64,000 bases of DNA from Duganella lactea (GCF_009857505.1 NZ_WWCP01000022.1:27883-91882); one strand, 5' to 3'; positions 48,559 to 58,269 are shown, counted from the first letter of the stretch. Made by a program: numbers and translations. Notes: generated from the letters alone by a model not told the origin.

Positions 48559-49816
48559 TCCCACCCCCATATTTTTCATTGATGATGCGGACCGCGGTGG
48601 CGACGCCGTTCTCCCGCACCATCGCGCGCGCAATCGCCGCGGCCTTGGCCGGCATGTCGGGCCGCAAGGCGCGGATGCGCGAAGCCAGCTTGCCGGCGCT
48701 GACGCTGCGCCGCCGCAGCGGCTTGCCGGCGATGCCGAGCCGCTGCAACTCCTGCCCCCAGTGTTCCTGCTCCGCGATGTTGGCCACGACCACCGACGGC
48801 CGCCCCGCCAGCGTGGCCGATTGCGTGGTGCCGGCACCGCCATGATGCACCACCGCCGCGCAACGCGGGAAGATCAGGTGATGGGGCGAAGCGCTGACAT
48901 AAAGGATCTGCTGATCGGAGTGAAAACCACATGCCTTGGCATCTGGCGTCTGGATGACGGCGCGTCGGCCGGACAGGCGCGCCGCATCGGTCAGCAGGCG
49001 CAAGTTCTCGCTCTGGTGCTTGATGTCGCGTGGCGTCCAGCTGCCAAAGGTGAAGTAGACCGGCGCCTCGCCGGCGGCCAGGAAGGCTTCCACTTCATCC
49101 GTGAGCCGGCCTTCCAGCTGCATATTCGGCATATCGAGGAAGCCGGTCACCTGTAGCGACGGCGCCCAATCCGGCTGCCGCGCGCAGATCCGCGGACTCA
49201 CGCCCAGCAGCGTCAGTTCCGGCGACAGCCACACTTCGGTCAGCACATCCCGCACTGGCGCCATGCCGAGCGTAGCGCGCAGCCGGTTCGGATACCGCGC
49301 CGCCGTCTTGTGCAAAGCCCACCGCGTGATGCGCCATAACGCGCCCTGGCCGAACGGTAGACCTATCGGGTGACTGTGGGCGCTCGGCACCATCACATGC
49401 GACAGCAGCACGCTGACATACGGCTTGCGCGCACGCTCGGCCGCGATCTGCAAGGGATACAGGAAGAAGTGCCCGATCAGCACATCGCATTCCGCCGCCA
49501 ACTGCAGGGCGGCGTCGAACATCGCCGCTTCCGCCGGCAGAAACCCGCCTTCGATCAGCATCTTCGTCTGCGCAAACGGATTCACCATCCTGGCGGCGGC
49601 CTCGCCCAAGCGCTCCACCTCCGCCAGATCGATGACCGGCGACGCCACCACGCGGATCTTCACGCCCGACGGCGACGACAGCGACGCATAAGCATCGCTG
49701 TCCACGCAAGTCAGCAGCAGCGTCACCTCATGGCCGGCTTGCCGCAAGCCCTCGGCCAGCGCGACAAACGGCCGTATGTCGCCGTGACTTCCCCAGGTTT
49801 GCAGACCTATCCTCAT
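48551..49816 (-). CDS. UGT/GT1-type glycosyltransferase
   Basis: A 421-aa glycosyltransferase of the UDP-glycosyl/macrolide (GT1) fold. N-terminal [20 protein letters not shown] and the C-terminal nucleotide-sugar motif [20 protein letters not shown] are diagnostic; [18 protein letters not shown] lies in between. It is the type used for sterols, glycolipids or antibiotics, not the GT4-like SenB of selenoneine loci. The gap to the TonB-like gene is 12 bases and it overlaps ynfA, so it belongs to that operon. Confidence 0.88.
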   Translation of the reverse strand: MRIGLQTWGSHGDIRPFVALAEGLRQAGHEVTLLLTCVDSDAYASLSSPSGVKIRVVASPVIDLAEVERLGEAAARMVNPFAQTKMLIEGGFLPAEAAMFDAALQLAAECDVLIGHFFLYPLQIAAERARKPYVSVLLSHVMVPSAHSHPIGLPFGQGALWRITRWALHKTAARYPNRLRATLGMAPVRDVLTEVWLSPELTLLGVSPRICARQPDWAPSLQVTGFLDMPNMQLEGRLTDEVEAFLAAGEAPVYFTFGSWTPRDIKHQSENLRLLTDAARLSGRRAVIQTPDAKACGFHSDQQILYVSASPHHLIFPRCAAVVHHGGAGTTQSATLAGRPSVVVANIAEQEHWGQELQRLGIAGKPLRRRSVSAGKLASRIRALRPDMPAKAAAIARAMVRENGVATAVRIINEKYGGGNA

Positions 49817-49828
49817 TAAGCACCTTAT

Positions 49829-50554
49829 TTAATGGATCACGCCCGGTTTAAGATGCAGCGTCCAGATATAGTTCAGCATTACCCACCCTTGCGCCGCCAC
49901 GCCATTGCGCGCAGCCGGAATGAACTGGCAACTGGCAATCGCCTCGCGCGACACACGGTCCAGCGCCGGCGCCTTGCTGGAACGGATCACACGGCTTTCC
50001 ACTACGCGTCCCTGCGCATCGATCAGCAGCGCAAGTCGCACCGTGCCCGACTGCGCCTTGTCAATCGCTTCGCTAGGATATGGAGGGGACGGGCATTCAA
50101 TTGCCAGCATCGCCGCCGGTAGTGACTCGTAGTCCATCTCGTCCGCGCCATACTTGCCAGCGCCTGCCGGCTTAACGCTGCCAGGCGAGGCGCCGGCGCT
50201 ATTGGGGGCTGCTGTGACCAGCGGATTGTCCGCCGCCTCCTCATGCCGCGCATCCACCGGCAACGCAGCCGGCGAAGACTCCTCAACCGACACCGGCACA
50301 AAGTCCACGGCGACCGGCAACCGCATCGGCGGCGCCAAGCTGCCGCTCATTGCCGCCACGCCGCTGCCGCCGGCGTGCATTTGCATTGCCTGCGGCCGCG
50401 CGATCAACGCCAGCACCGGGCTGTCCACCACCTCCGGTATCGGCAGTCGTATTTTGCTGTTCAACAGCCCCCAAGCCACCAGGCCATGCAGCACAAGCAC
50501 CAGTGTGAAACCAATATTGCGGTGATATCTCCGAACATCCAATTCCAGTTGCAT
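49829..50554 (-). CDS. TonB-like energy transducer
   Basis: A 241-aa protein with an N-terminal membrane segment (about 12-32, IGFTLVLVLHGLVAWGLL), a Pro/Ala-rich linker and a C-terminal TonB-type domain (SPPYPSEAIDKAQSGTVRLA, then VVESRVIRSSKAPALD, ending ...HLKPGVIH). No exbB or exbD lies nearby. AAGGAG precedes the ATG. It could power the iron receptor at 58270 or another receptor; this cannot be told from the sequence. Confidence 0.85.
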   Translation of the reverse strand: MQLELDVRRYHRNIGFTLVLVLHGLVAWGLLNSKIRLPIPEVVDSPVLALIARPQAMQMHAGGSGVAAMSGSLAPPMRLPVAVDFVPVSVEESSPAALPVDARHEEAADNPLVTAAPNSAGASPGSVKPAGAGKYGADEMDYESLPAAMLAIECPSPPYPSEAIDKAQSGTVRLALLIDAQGRVVESRVIRSSKAPALDRVSREAIASCQFIPAARNGVAAQGWVMLNYIWTLHLKPGVIH

Positions 50555-50624
50555 GGTGACTCCTTCAAAAGGTTATCCCTGCTTACGACACCCGCTCCAG
50601 CATGGAAAGCGGCCAGTGTGGTCA

Positions 50625-51905
50625 TCACTGCTGGCGAATCACCGCGCCGCCTTTCATCACGAACGACACCTTGGTCAGCTCAGTCGCGTTGTCGGCGGCG
50701 TTGCCTGGCGTGGCGATGATGTCGGCGTACTTGCCGGGGCTGATCGAACCGACTCGGTCCTTCCAGCCCAGCAAATCAGCGGCGTTGATGGTGGCGGCCT
50801 GAATGGCCTGCATCGACGTCATGCCATACTTGGTCATGTAATAGAACTGCCTGGCGTTGTCGCCGTGCGGATAAACGCCGGAGTCGGTACCGAAGGCCAT
50901 CTTCGCACCGCCCTGGAAAGCCTTGCGGAAGTTATCCCGCTGCAGTTGGCCGATCACTTTTTCCTTTTCAATCGACTCCGGCAGCATGCCCGCCTTCTCG
51001 CCTTCCTGCAGGATGAAATCATCGTTGTAGATATCCATCACCAGGTAGGTGCCCTTCTCCTTCGCCAGCTTGATGTTGACGTCATCGATCAAACTCGCGT
51101 GCTCGATCGAATCCACGCCGGCCAGAATGGCATCGTGAATCGCGCTGGTGCCGTGCGCGTGCGCGGCGACCTTGCGGCCCAGCTTATGCGCTTCGCTGAC
51201 GATGGCCTGCATCTCTTCCAGCGTGTATTGCTGCGCGCCCGGCTCGTCGCCTTTCGACAGCACGCCGCCCGAGGCACAGATCTTGATCACGTCCGCGCCG
51301 TACTTCGCCATCTCGCGCACTTTGGCGCGGGCTTCCCACGGACCGTCCGCCACGCCACGACCAGTGAAGTTAACCTCCGGCGGCAGCAGGTTCTCGTCGC
51401 AGTGACCGCCCTTGATGCCGATGGCGTAACCGGCGGTGCGCATGCGCGGGCCGACGAAATCGCCGGCGTTGATCGCGTCGCGCAGCGCCACATCGCCAAA
51501 GCCGGCCGCGCCGACATTGCGCACGGTGGTGAAGCCGGCTTCCAGCGTCTTGCGCGCGGCGCGCACGCCGTACAGCGCGGCGCGGGTGTCGGATACGCCC
51601 AGCGAGTTGTAGCCGCTCATGAAAGGATCGGCGGTCAGGTGGGTGTGCATGTCGATAAGTCCGGGCAACACGGTCTGCGACGACAGGTCGATAACCTTGG
51701 CGCCGGCCGGCACCTTGACCGAGACGCTGGGGCCGACCGAAGTAATACGCTCGCCAGTGATGACGATGGTCTGATCCTTGAGCACCGCGCCGGCCACCAC
51801 GTCGACCAGCTTACCCGCGCGGATGACGGTCACTTCGTCGGCGGCACAGGCCTGCGCGGCGGCGCCGAGGATGGTGGCGGAAATCAGGATATGCTTCAGT
51901 TTCAT
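50625..51905 (-). CDS. Exported amidohydrolase family protein
   Basis: A 426-aa amidohydrolase with signal peptide (about 1-22, ILGAAAQACAA). Metal ligands and conserved positions: HxH in DMHTHLT, Lys in VIKICASGGV, His in KVAAHAHGTS, His in IEHASLID and Asp in GTDSGVYP. The family includes Xaa-Pro dipeptidases and imidazolonepropionase-type enzymes; substrate unknown. It leads a minus-strand run with the TonB-like and glycosyltransferase genes. Confidence 0.88.
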   Translation of the reverse strand: MKLKHILISATILGAAAQACAADEVTVIRAGKLVDVVAGAVLKDQTIVITGERITSVGPSVSVKVPAGAKVIDLSSQTVLPGLIDMHTHLTADPFMSGYNSLGVSDTRAALYGVRAARKTLEAGFTTVRNVGAAGFGDVALRDAINAGDFVGPRMRTAGYAIGIKGGHCDENLLPPEVNFTGRGVADGPWEARAKVREMAKYGADVIKICASGGVLSKGDEPGAQQYTLEEMQAIVSEAHKLGRKVAAHAHGTSAIHDAILAGVDSIEHASLIDDVNIKLAKEKGTYLVMDIYNDDFILQEGEKAGMLPESIEKEKVIGQLQRDNFRKAFQGGAKMAFGTDSGVYPHGDNARQFYYMTKYGMTSMQAIQAATINAADLLGWKDRVGSISPGKYADIIATPGNAADNATELTKVSFVMKGGAVIRQQ

Positions 51906-51964
51906 GGACGGCGCCCTTGAGGATCAAAACAAAAAGCATAGCAGAGCGTCCCGCAAAAGAGAAA

Positions 51965-53149
51965 CTATCCGGGCCAGGCGCAGGTGCGGAAACCGGCAAA
52001 GAGATCATCGCATTCCGGCAGCTGGAAATGGCGGAATTTGGCCGAGCCAAACCGCGCCGGCGTGGCGAACGACGCACCACGCAGCACCTGATGCGTATGA
52101 AACGAAGGCTGGGAATACTCCAGATAGCGGTCCGCCTCAAACCCCGGGTACGGCTCGAACGGCGACGCCGTCCACTCCCACAACTGCCCCCAGCGAAACG
52201 CCGGATGACCGGATAAAGCCGCGTACTCCCACTCTGTCTCGGTCGGCAAGCGCCGTCCGGCCCAGGCGCAATAGGCCTGCGCCTCATACAGATTCACATG
52301 CCGCACCGGCTCCGCGCCGGCCAGCGTGGTCAGACGGCCGAAGCGCATGGTGCGCCATTGCGCGCCGTCGCGCTGCCAGTAGCGCGGCGCCGAACGCTCC
52401 TGACGCATCAGCCACGCGGCGCCGGCATCACTCCAGAACTGGCGCTTGTCATAGCCACCATCCATGACGAAATCCGCATACTGACTGTTGCTAACCAGGG
52501 TGCTGTCCATGCCAAACGGCGCCACATGGAAGCGATGCTGCTGACGTTCGTTATCGAAGGTGAAGCCGGCGCCGGACAGGCAGCCCAGCTGGATCGTCCC
52601 GCCGGGGAAGCCGATCTCGGACGGCGCGAACATCTGCTGCGCCTCGCCGGCCGATGGCACCGGCGCCGGCAACCCCAGCGCCTGCAAGGTGTGCAGCAGC
52701 ACTTCGCCGCGCATATCCTCGTGCGCCAGCGCCAGCCGGTACGGATACAAGGCTTCATCGGTATTGGCCTCGCGCGTCAACTTGTCGAGCGCGCGATCCA
52801 GCACTTCATGACAGTAGGTCTTGACGCCGCCACTGCTGGGCAGGTCCAGCGTCCAGCGGCTGCGGTGCGGCACGCACATGGCGTCGAACCAGTCGTCGCC
52901 CTTGGTCAGCAGGCAGTGGCCGTTGGCGCTGGCCGGGTGGCTGGACGCCGCCTCGCGCAGGATAAACCACTCGGCGAACCAGGCGATCTGCCCCAGCTCC
53001 CACAACGGCGGATTCACGCCGCGCAGCTGCGGCACGCGGGCGTCGGCAAAACAATCAAACAGCGACAGCGTATAATCCCTTGCATGCTGAAGGGCGTGGG
53101 CCAATTGCTGCGACGTGGCGTTCCTGAACGAAGAAGAGCTGGAAGTCAT
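51965..53149 (-). CDS. senA: SenA-like EgtB-family enzyme (putative selenoneine synthase)
   Basis: A 394-aa two-domain protein: DinB-like N-terminal domain (about 10-165) and formylglycine-generating-enzyme-like C-terminal domain (about 176-394; FRWGQLWEWTASPF, HQVLRGASFATP). The family includes EgtB and the selenoneine synthase SenA, which join selenosugar or cysteine to hercynine. Compared with EgtB the three iron ligands correspond to Q54 (LWELGQIAWF), H143 and R147 (LAHEDMRGEV), so only one of three His is kept. Start 53149 is preferred; the longer frame overlaps selD. selD begins 47 bases away on the other strand. No senB gene is seen in the window. Confidence 0.75.
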   Translation of the reverse strand: MTSSSSSFRNATSQQLAHALQHARDYTLSLFDCFADARVPQLRGVNPPLWELGQIAWFAEWFILREAASSHPASANGHCLLTKGDDWFDAMCVPHRSRWTLDLPSSGGVKTYCHEVLDRALDKLTREANTDEALYPYRLALAHEDMRGEVLLHTLQALGLPAPVPSAGEAQQMFAPSEIGFPGGTIQLGCLSGAGFTFDNERQQHRFHVAPFGMDSTLVSNSQYADFVMDGGYDKRQFWSDAGAAWLMRQERSAPRYWQRDGAQWRTMRFGRLTTLAGAEPVRHVNLYEAQAYCAWAGRRLPTETEWEYAALSGHPAFRWGQLWEWTASPFEPYPGFEADRYLEYSQPSFHTHQVLRGASFATPARFGSAKFRHFQLPECDDLFAGFRTCAWPG

Positions 53150-53196
53150 GCGTCGATTGTACCGCGCCGCACCCCGAACACCACAGGAATCAAACC

Positions 53197-54243
53197 ATGA
53201 GCAATGACGCAATCAAACTGACCTCTTTCTCCCATGGCGGCGGCTGCGGCTGCAAAATCGCGCCCGGCGTGCTGTCCGAAATCCTGAAGAACTCCAACGG
53301 CTTCCCGGTGCCGAAGGAACTGCTGGTGGGGATCGAAACGTCCGACGATGCCGCCGTCTACCAGCTCAATGACGAACAGGCACTGATCGCCACCACCGAT
53401 TTCTTCATGCCGATCGTCGACGATCCGTACGACTTCGGCCGCATCGCCGCCACCAACGCCATCTCCGACGTGTACGCGATGGGCGGCACGCCGATCATGG
53501 CGCTGGCACTGGTGGGCATGCCGATCAACAAACTGCCGATCGAAACCATCGGCCAGATCATCAAGGGCGGCGAATCGATCTGCGCCGAAGCGGGCATTCC
53601 GATCGCCGGCGGCCACACCATCGATTCGGTGGAGCCGATTTACGGCCTGGTGGTCATGGGGCTGATCCATCCATCGAAAGTCAAGCGCAACGCCGACGCC
53701 AGGGCCGGCGATGTGCTGGTGCTGGGCAAACCGCTGGGCGTGGGCGTGCTGTCGGCCGCGCTCAAGAAAGGCAAGCTCGATGCGCAAGGCTACCAGGCGA
53801 TGATCGCCAACACCACCAAGCTGAATAAACCCGGCAAGGCCTTGTCCGAACTGGCCGGCGTGCACGCGATGACCGACGTCACCGGTTTCGGCCTGCTGGG
53901 CCACCTGCTGGAACTGGCGCGCGGCGCCAAACTGGAAGCGCATCTGGAAATGACCAACATTCCGCTGCTGCCGGGCGTCGAGCAACTGGCTCGCGATGGC
54001 TACTTCACCGGCGCCTCGGGCCGCAACTGGGAAGCCTACGGCAAGGACGTGCAACTGGCGGCCTCCGTCACGCCGGCCCAGCACTCGCTGCTGACCGACC
54101 CGCAAACCTCGGGCGGCCTGCTGGTCTCCTGTGCCGACAGCAGCGTCGAAGAAGTACTGGCCCTGTTCCGCCGCGAAGGCTTCACCGACGCCGCCGTCAT
54201 CGGCCGCATGGCTGAAGGCCCGGCACGCGTTAACGTGACCTGA
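53197..54243 (+). CDS. selD: Selenide, water dikinase (SelD/SenC type)
   Basis: Makes selenophosphate from selenide and ATP. The 348-aa protein has the catalytic C17 and K20 in HGGGCGCKIAPG at the same positions as E. coli SelD, TDFFMPIVDDPYDFGRIAA (metal/ATP region) and DPQTSGGLLVSC. No selA, selB or tRNA-Sec is in this window, so the selenophosphate may serve tRNA selenation or selenoneine synthesis with the divergent SenA-like enzyme. Cysteine, not selenocysteine, is at position 17. Confidence 0.95.
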   Translation: MSNDAIKLTSFSHGGGCGCKIAPGVLSEILKNSNGFPVPKELLVGIETSDDAAVYQLNDEQALIATTDFFMPIVDDPYDFGRIAATNAISDVYAMGGTPIMALALVGMPINKLPIETIGQIIKGGESICAEAGIPIAGGHTIDSVEPIYGLVVMGLIHPSKVKRNADARAGDVLVLGKPLGVGVLSAALKKGKLDAQGYQAMIANTTKLNKPGKALSELAGVHAMTDVTGFGLLGHLLELARGAKLEAHLEMTNIPLLPGVEQLARDGYFTGASGRNWEAYGKDVQLAASVTPAQHSLLTDPQTSGGLLVSCADSSVEEVLALFRREGFTDAAVIGRMAEGPARVNVT

Positions 54244-54302
54244 TGCGGCATTCGTGACCACCAGCGCGTAATCCTGCAAAAACGACAAGCCCAGAATTTT
54301 GC

Positions 54303-54332
54303 TTGACTCGCGCGCCGCTGATCGCTTACATT
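54303..54332 (+). promoter_or_regulatory. leuA: Candidate leuA operon promoter
   Basis: A -35 element TTGACT (54303-54308, five of six) and a -10 element TACATT (54327-54332, four of six) are separated by 18 bases. The predicted transcription start, about seven bases after the -10, coincides with the ATG of the leader frame at 54339, implying a leaderless message. Confidence 0.5.
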
Positions 54333-54338
54333 TAAGGA

Positions 54339-54425
54339 ATGATCTCGCATCTGCACCTATCCGCTTTCCTGCTATCGCCTGCCAGCGCCCTATCGCTAGC
54401 AGCGCGTCTACTAGCACGCGTTTAA
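54339..54425 (+). CDS. Leucine-rich leader peptide of leuA (candidate attenuator)
   Basis: A 28-codon frame MISHLHLSAFLLSPASALSL followed by AARLLARV. Eight of 28 residues are leucine, six written as CTA, a codon otherwise rare in this GC-rich genome and absent from most neighbouring genes. The predicted transcription start falls on the ATG itself, so it would be translated without a ribosome-binding site (the AAGGA just before it would not be in the RNA). A leucine-starvation sensor for leuA is the likely role, by inference. Confidence 0.6.
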   Translation: MISHLHLSAFLLSPASALSLAARLLARV

Positions 54426-54497
54426 TCCGCGTCCCTGTTGTACCCTCGTGCCGGCCATAAGCCGCACAGTCTTCAAAATCCAGGAAAGTCTGCACCG

Positions 54498-54620
54498 ATG
54501 CTCTCTATGACTACGGCCACCCATGCTCCATCCCGCACCGGCGATTTGTTCGCGCTGCCGGCTGGCGCAGGCGCGCTGTCGACGCTATCGCTAAAACTAC
54601 CGATCGGTTGCCGCGCCTAG
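54498..54620 (+). CDS. Second short leader frame upstream of leuA
   Basis: A 40-codon frame (MLSMTTATHAPSRTGDLFAL, then PAGAGALSTLSLKLPIGCRA) with AGGA 12 bases upstream. Near its end three CTA leucine codons cluster in LSLKL. It could be a second ribosome-stalling element, or simply non-coding RNA. Ends about 97 bases before leuA. Confidence 0.35.
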   Translation: MLSMTTATHAPSRTGDLFALPAGAGALSTLSLKLPIGCRA

Positions 54621-54716
54621 TGCCCAGTGGCCGCGCGGCCGCCTTCCGCCACACCGCAGTTTCAGCGCCAGCACCTCGCCGGCACACCCAAAATTCAAAG
54701 ATCCAGGAGCATTACC

Positions 54717-56411
54717 ATGATGTTGCAGAACCCAGCGTCGAAATACCGTCCCTTCCCCGCCGTCCAGTTGTCCGACCGCAGCTGGCCGAACGCCATCATC
54801 AGCAAACCGCCGATCTGGATGAGCACCGACCTGCGCGACGGTAACCAGGCGCTGATCGAGCCGATGAGCATCGAGAAAAAACTGCGCTTCTTCGACCTGC
54901 TGATCAAAATCGGCCTGAAGGAAATCGAAGTGGGCTTCCCTTCGGCCTCGCAGACCGACTTCGACTTCGTGCGCCGCCTGATCGATGAAAACCGTATCCC
55001 GGACGACGTCACCATCATCGTGCTGACCCAGTCGCGCGAAGAACTGATCCGCCGCACCGTGGAATCGTGCGTCGGCGCCAAGCGCGCCATCGTCCACCTG
55101 TATAACTCGGTGGCGCCGGTGTTCCGCAAAGTGGTGTTCGGCATGTCGCGCGAAGAGATCACCAACATCGCCACCACCGGCGCCAGGCTGGTGAAGGCGC
55201 TGACCAGGCAGCATCCGGACACCGACTGGGACTACGAATACACGCCGGAGTCCTTCTCCACCACCGAGCTGGATTTTTCCAAGCATATCTGCGACGCCGT
55301 GATCGCCATCTTCGAGCCAACCCCGAACAAGAAGATGATCATCAACCTGCCTTCGACCGTCGAATGCAGCACGCCCAACGTCTACGCCGACCAGATCGAA
55401 TGGATGTCGCGCAAGTTGAGCCGCCGCGATTCGCTGATCATCTCGGTCCACCCGCACAATGATCGCGGCACCGCCGTCGCCTCGGCCGAACTGGCGGTGA
55501 TGGCCGGCGCCGACCGCGTCGAGGGCTGCCTGTTCGGCAATGGCGAACGCACCGGCAACGTCGATCTGGTGACGCTGGCGCTCAACCTGTACACGCAAGG
55601 CGTGCACCCGGGCCTGGACTTCTCCGACATCGACGAGGTGCGCAAAGTGGTTGAGGAATGCAACCAGTTGCCGGTGCATCCGCGCCACCCGTATGTCGGC
55701 GATCTGGTATTCACCGCCTTCTCCGGCTCGCACCAGGACGCGATCAAGAAAGGCTTCGCCAAACAACAGCCAGGCGCGATCTGGGAGATTCCTTACCTGC
55801 CGATCGACCCGCAAGACCTGGGCCGCAGCTACGACGCCGTCATCCGCGTCAACAGCCAGTCCGGCAAGGGCGGCATGGCCTACCTGCTGGAGCAGGACTA
55901 CGGCCTGGTGCTGCCGCGCCGTCTGCAGATTGAGTTCAGCCGCGCGGTGCAGCAAGTGGCCGACCAGACCGGCCTGGAAATCACCGCCGAAGGCATCTAC
56001 GACATCTTCAGCAAAGAGTATCTGGAGCAGCACGCGCCATACGGCTACCAGTCGCACAAAATGGTGGAAGACACCAGCAGCGATGAGCCGGTGCAGATCG
56101 ACATCGCGCTGATCCACAACGGCGCGCCACTGGCGCTGCAAGGTGGCGGCAACGGTCCGATCGACGCCTTCGTCGACGCGCTCGGCCTGGACATCAAACT
56201 GATGGACTACCACGAGCACTCGATCGGCTCCGGCGCCAACGCCAAGGCGGCCTGCTATGTTGAACTGCGTCTGGCCAACGGCCCGACCCTGTTCGGCGCG
56301 GCCACCGACAGCAACATCCTGACCGCCTCGTTCAAGGCGGTACTGAGCGCGGTGAACCGCCAGCTGACGCGCCAGCAAAGCGCCGAAGGCAAGGACGCGG
56401 CGCTGGCTTAA
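54717..56411 (+). CDS. leuA: 2-isopropylmalate synthase
   Basis: First dedicated step of leucine synthesis, joining 2-oxoisovalerate and acetyl-CoA. The 564-aa protein belongs to the longer LeuA type: catalytic barrel with [33 protein letters not shown] and [15 protein letters not shown], then a C-terminal regulatory domain ([18 protein letters not shown] near 480) that normally binds leucine as inhibitor. AGGAG precedes ATG 54717 by seven bases. The leader upstream suggests leucine-dependent control at the RNA level too. Confidence 0.96.
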   Translation: MMLQNPASKYRPFPAVQLSDRSWPNAIISKPPIWMSTDLRDGNQALIEPMSIEKKLRFFDLLIKIGLKEIEVGFPSASQTDFDFVRRLIDENRIPDDVTIIVLTQSREELIRRTVESCVGAKRAIVHLYNSVAPVFRKVVFGMSREEITNIATTGARLVKALTRQHPDTDWDYEYTPESFSTTELDFSKHICDAVIAIFEPTPNKKMIINLPSTVECSTPNVYADQIEWMSRKLSRRDSLIISVHPHNDRGTAVASAELAVMAGADRVEGCLFGNGERTGNVDLVTLALNLYTQGVHPGLDFSDIDEVRKVVEECNQLPVHPRHPYVGDLVFTAFSGSHQDAIKKGFAKQQPGAIWEIPYLPIDPQDLGRSYDAVIRVNSQSGKGGMAYLLEQDYGLVLPRRLQIEFSRAVQQVADQTGLEITAEGIYDIFSKEYLEQHAPYGYQSHKMVEDTSSDEPVQIDIALIHNGAPLALQGGGNGPIDAFVDALGLDIKLMDYHEHSIGSGANAKAACYVELRLANGPTLFGAATDSNILTASFKAVLSAVNRQLTRQQSAEGKDAALA

Positions 56412-56414
56412 GCG

Positions 56415-56708
56415 TCATGCGGCGGCGGGAGGCGACCATGGGTTGCCGCCCGCCGCCCATAACAGCGCGGCGGTCAGACATAGCGCCGCTGCCAGCACCA
56501 GCCACACCCTGCCCGCGGAGACGGGCGAAAAAGCCCACACAAACCAGGCGGCATGCACGACAAAACCGAGCATGGAGCCGATCACCACGCCGTCCGCCAG
56601 CGTCAGACCGAACGCCAGCGGCAACGCAAACGCCAGCAGCGCCGCGCACAGCGACGCCAGCGCATAACCACCCAGCACCGCGGCCAATAAGCGAGCCACC
56701 ATCTTCAT
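56415..56708 (-). CDS. DUF3649 membrane protein (iron-uptake associated)
   Basis: A 97-aa protein with three or so membrane segments (GYALASLCAALLAFALPLAF, VVHAAWFVWAFSPVSAG) matching DUF3649, found with TonB-receptor and PepSY genes. Its ATG overlaps the PepSY gene stop (ATGA). It is the last gene of the iron-uptake block; function unknown. Confidence 0.8.
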   Translation of the reverse strand: MKMVARLLAAVLGGYALASLCAALLAFALPLAFGLTLADGVVIGSMLGFVVHAAWFVWAFSPVSAGRVWLVLAAALCLTAALLWAAGGNPWSPPAAA

Positions 56709-58264
56709 GACGTCCGCCCCTTGCGCGCGATGACGATCATCAATGCGCCGCAGCTCAGCGCCACCAGCTCCACGCCGGCCGCTTGCCAGTCGCCGCGCAG
56801 CGCGTAACGTCCCAGATGCTGGCCTGTCGTGACGAAGTTCAGCAACGGCAGACCAAGACAAAGCAGCGCGGCCAGCGACCATTGCTCGCGCCATGCGGTG
56901 GCACGCGGACGCAGCGCCGCATGCGCCAGCGTCGCCAGCCAGACCAGCAGAAAAATCCGCACTTCCCAAACACCCCGTTCCGCCAGCGCGACCGGCAACA
57001 GCCGGTTGCCGTAAAAGTAGGCGATGCACGCCAGCGCGCAGCCGCTGATGGAGGCGATGTTCAGCGCCTCAATACAACGGTAGACGCGCGCCGTCGCCGC
57101 GCCAAACTCGCCGCCGCTCTTCTGCCGCCGCTTGACCAGATAGAGGATGGTGCCGGTGGCCATCAGCGCGGTGCCGGCCATTCCACTGAGGAAGTACAGC
57201 CAGCGTATGGTCCAGCCACCAAAACGGGCGAAATGCAGATGCTCGACCACGCTGTGCGTCGCGTGGCCGACGGATTGATGCGCGTGTGGGTCGGGCTTGC
57301 GCACCTGTAGCAGCGCGCCGGTGGCGCCATCGAACAGCACAGCGGCGCGCTGATTGCGTATGCTGCCGCTGGTGCTGCCATCCGGTTCGCTGCCGAGCAT
57401 GCGCAGCACCATGCTGCTGTCGCCTGGATGTTCGAGCAGCAGCATCTGCATCTCGCTGCCGGTCAGGTCGCGGGCCTGACGCAGCAACGGCGCGATATGC
57501 GGCACGGCCGCAGGCACACCGCTGCGCTCGCGCCGGGGCGACGCGGGTTCCTCCGACAGCGCCTGCTGGAAGCGCTCATACGCGCCATCGTCGGCGCCAT
57601 ACGCGATCCGCAACGGCAGCGGCATGTAACTGGAATAGAAGATCGCCAGCCCGGTCAGCGTGATCATGAACAGGAACGGCAGCGCCAGCACGCCGCACGC
57701 ATTGTGCGCGTCCAGCCACGAACGCTGGCCTTTATTGGGCCGGAAGGTAAAGAAGTCGCTGAAGATGCGTTTGTGGACGATCACGCCGGACACCAGCGCC
57801 ACCAGCATCCCCATCGACACCACGCCGACGATCCAGAAGCCGGTCAGCCCCGCCTGCAGCGAATAGTGGAACACCATGAAATGGCGACCGCCGTCGGTGT
57901 CGCGGCCCCAGGGCCGCGGCAGCAGCGCGCCGCTGGCGGGGTCCATGGCGCGCTGCTGTTCGCCGGCCGCGTCGGACCAGAACAGCCGCAGCGCCTCGCC
58001 CGGCCGCTGCGGCAGATCGACGCGCCAGCGCTGCGCTGCGGCGGCGTGACGGCCCAGATAGTCGAAGGCGCGCGACGCCGCATGCTCGCTGGACACCGGC
58101 TGCGCCGACGTGGCCAGCGTGGGCGTGGCCCGCATCCAGTGGGTGATCGGCTCGCGGAACACGCTCAAGGTGCCGGTCATGAAAATCGCGCACAGCAGCC
58201 AGCCGGTGATCAGACCGGCCCAGGTGTGCAACCAGCCCATGGCGGGGCGCCAGTTGTCGCGCAT
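56705..58264 (-). CDS. PepSY-associated membrane protein (siderophore-iron related)
   Basis: A 519-aa membrane protein with PepSY-type helices: GWLHTWAGLITGWLLCAIFM at the start, an internal periplasmic domain and later membrane segments (WTIRWLYFLSGMAGTALMAT). Several conserved histidines (for example HFARFGG, DAHNACGV) could bind heme or metal; related proteins reduce ferric siderophores in the inner membrane. It starts five bases after the receptor gene stop, so it is in the same Fur-controlled operon. Confidence 0.88.
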   Translation of the reverse strand: MRDNWRPAMGWLHTWAGLITGWLLCAIFMTGTLSVFREPITHWMRATPTLATSAQPVSSEHAASRAFDYLGRHAAAAQRWRVDLPQRPGEALRLFWSDAAGEQQRAMDPASGALLPRPWGRDTDGGRHFMVFHYSLQAGLTGFWIVGVVSMGMLVALVSGVIVHKRIFSDFFTFRPNKGQRSWLDAHNACGVLALPFLFMITLTGLAIFYSSYMPLPLRIAYGADDGAYERFQQALSEEPASPRRERSGVPAAVPHIAPLLRQARDLTGSEMQMLLLEHPGDSSMVLRMLGSEPDGSTSGSIRNQRAAVLFDGATGALLQVRKPDPHAHQSVGHATHSVVEHLHFARFGGWTIRWLYFLSGMAGTALMATGTILYLVKRRQKSGGEFGAATARVYRCIEALNIASISGCALACIAYFYGNRLLPVALAERGVWEVRIFLLVWLATLAHAALRPRATAWREQWSLAALLCLGLPLLNFVTTGQHLGRYALRGDWQAAGVELVALSCGALMIVIARKGRTS

Positions 58265-58269
58265 GTGGC

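Larger units (their letters stand above)
54244..54716 (+). other. leuA leader region
   Basis: The 473 bases between selD and leuA hold a promoter-like pair (54303-54332), an apparently leaderless 28-codon reading frame with many leucine CTA codons (54339-54425), a second short frame ending in three CTA codons (54498-54620) and a GTGCC/GGC-type hairpin (54449-54468). There is no T-run terminator. The layout suggests control of leuA by leucyl-tRNA supply. Confidence 0.55.

Noticed and set aside
48551..49816. The GT1-type glycosyltransferase as the missing SenB of the selenoneine pathway
   Set aside because: SenB is of a different glycosyltransferase type; this protein has the UGT signature HHGGAGTT and sits in a separate minus-strand run with ynfA and a TonB-like gene.
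54438..54497. N-terminal extension of the second leuA leader frame back to 54438
   Set aside because: No ribosome-binding site, and the added codons overlap the hairpin region; the ATG at 54498 is more plausible.
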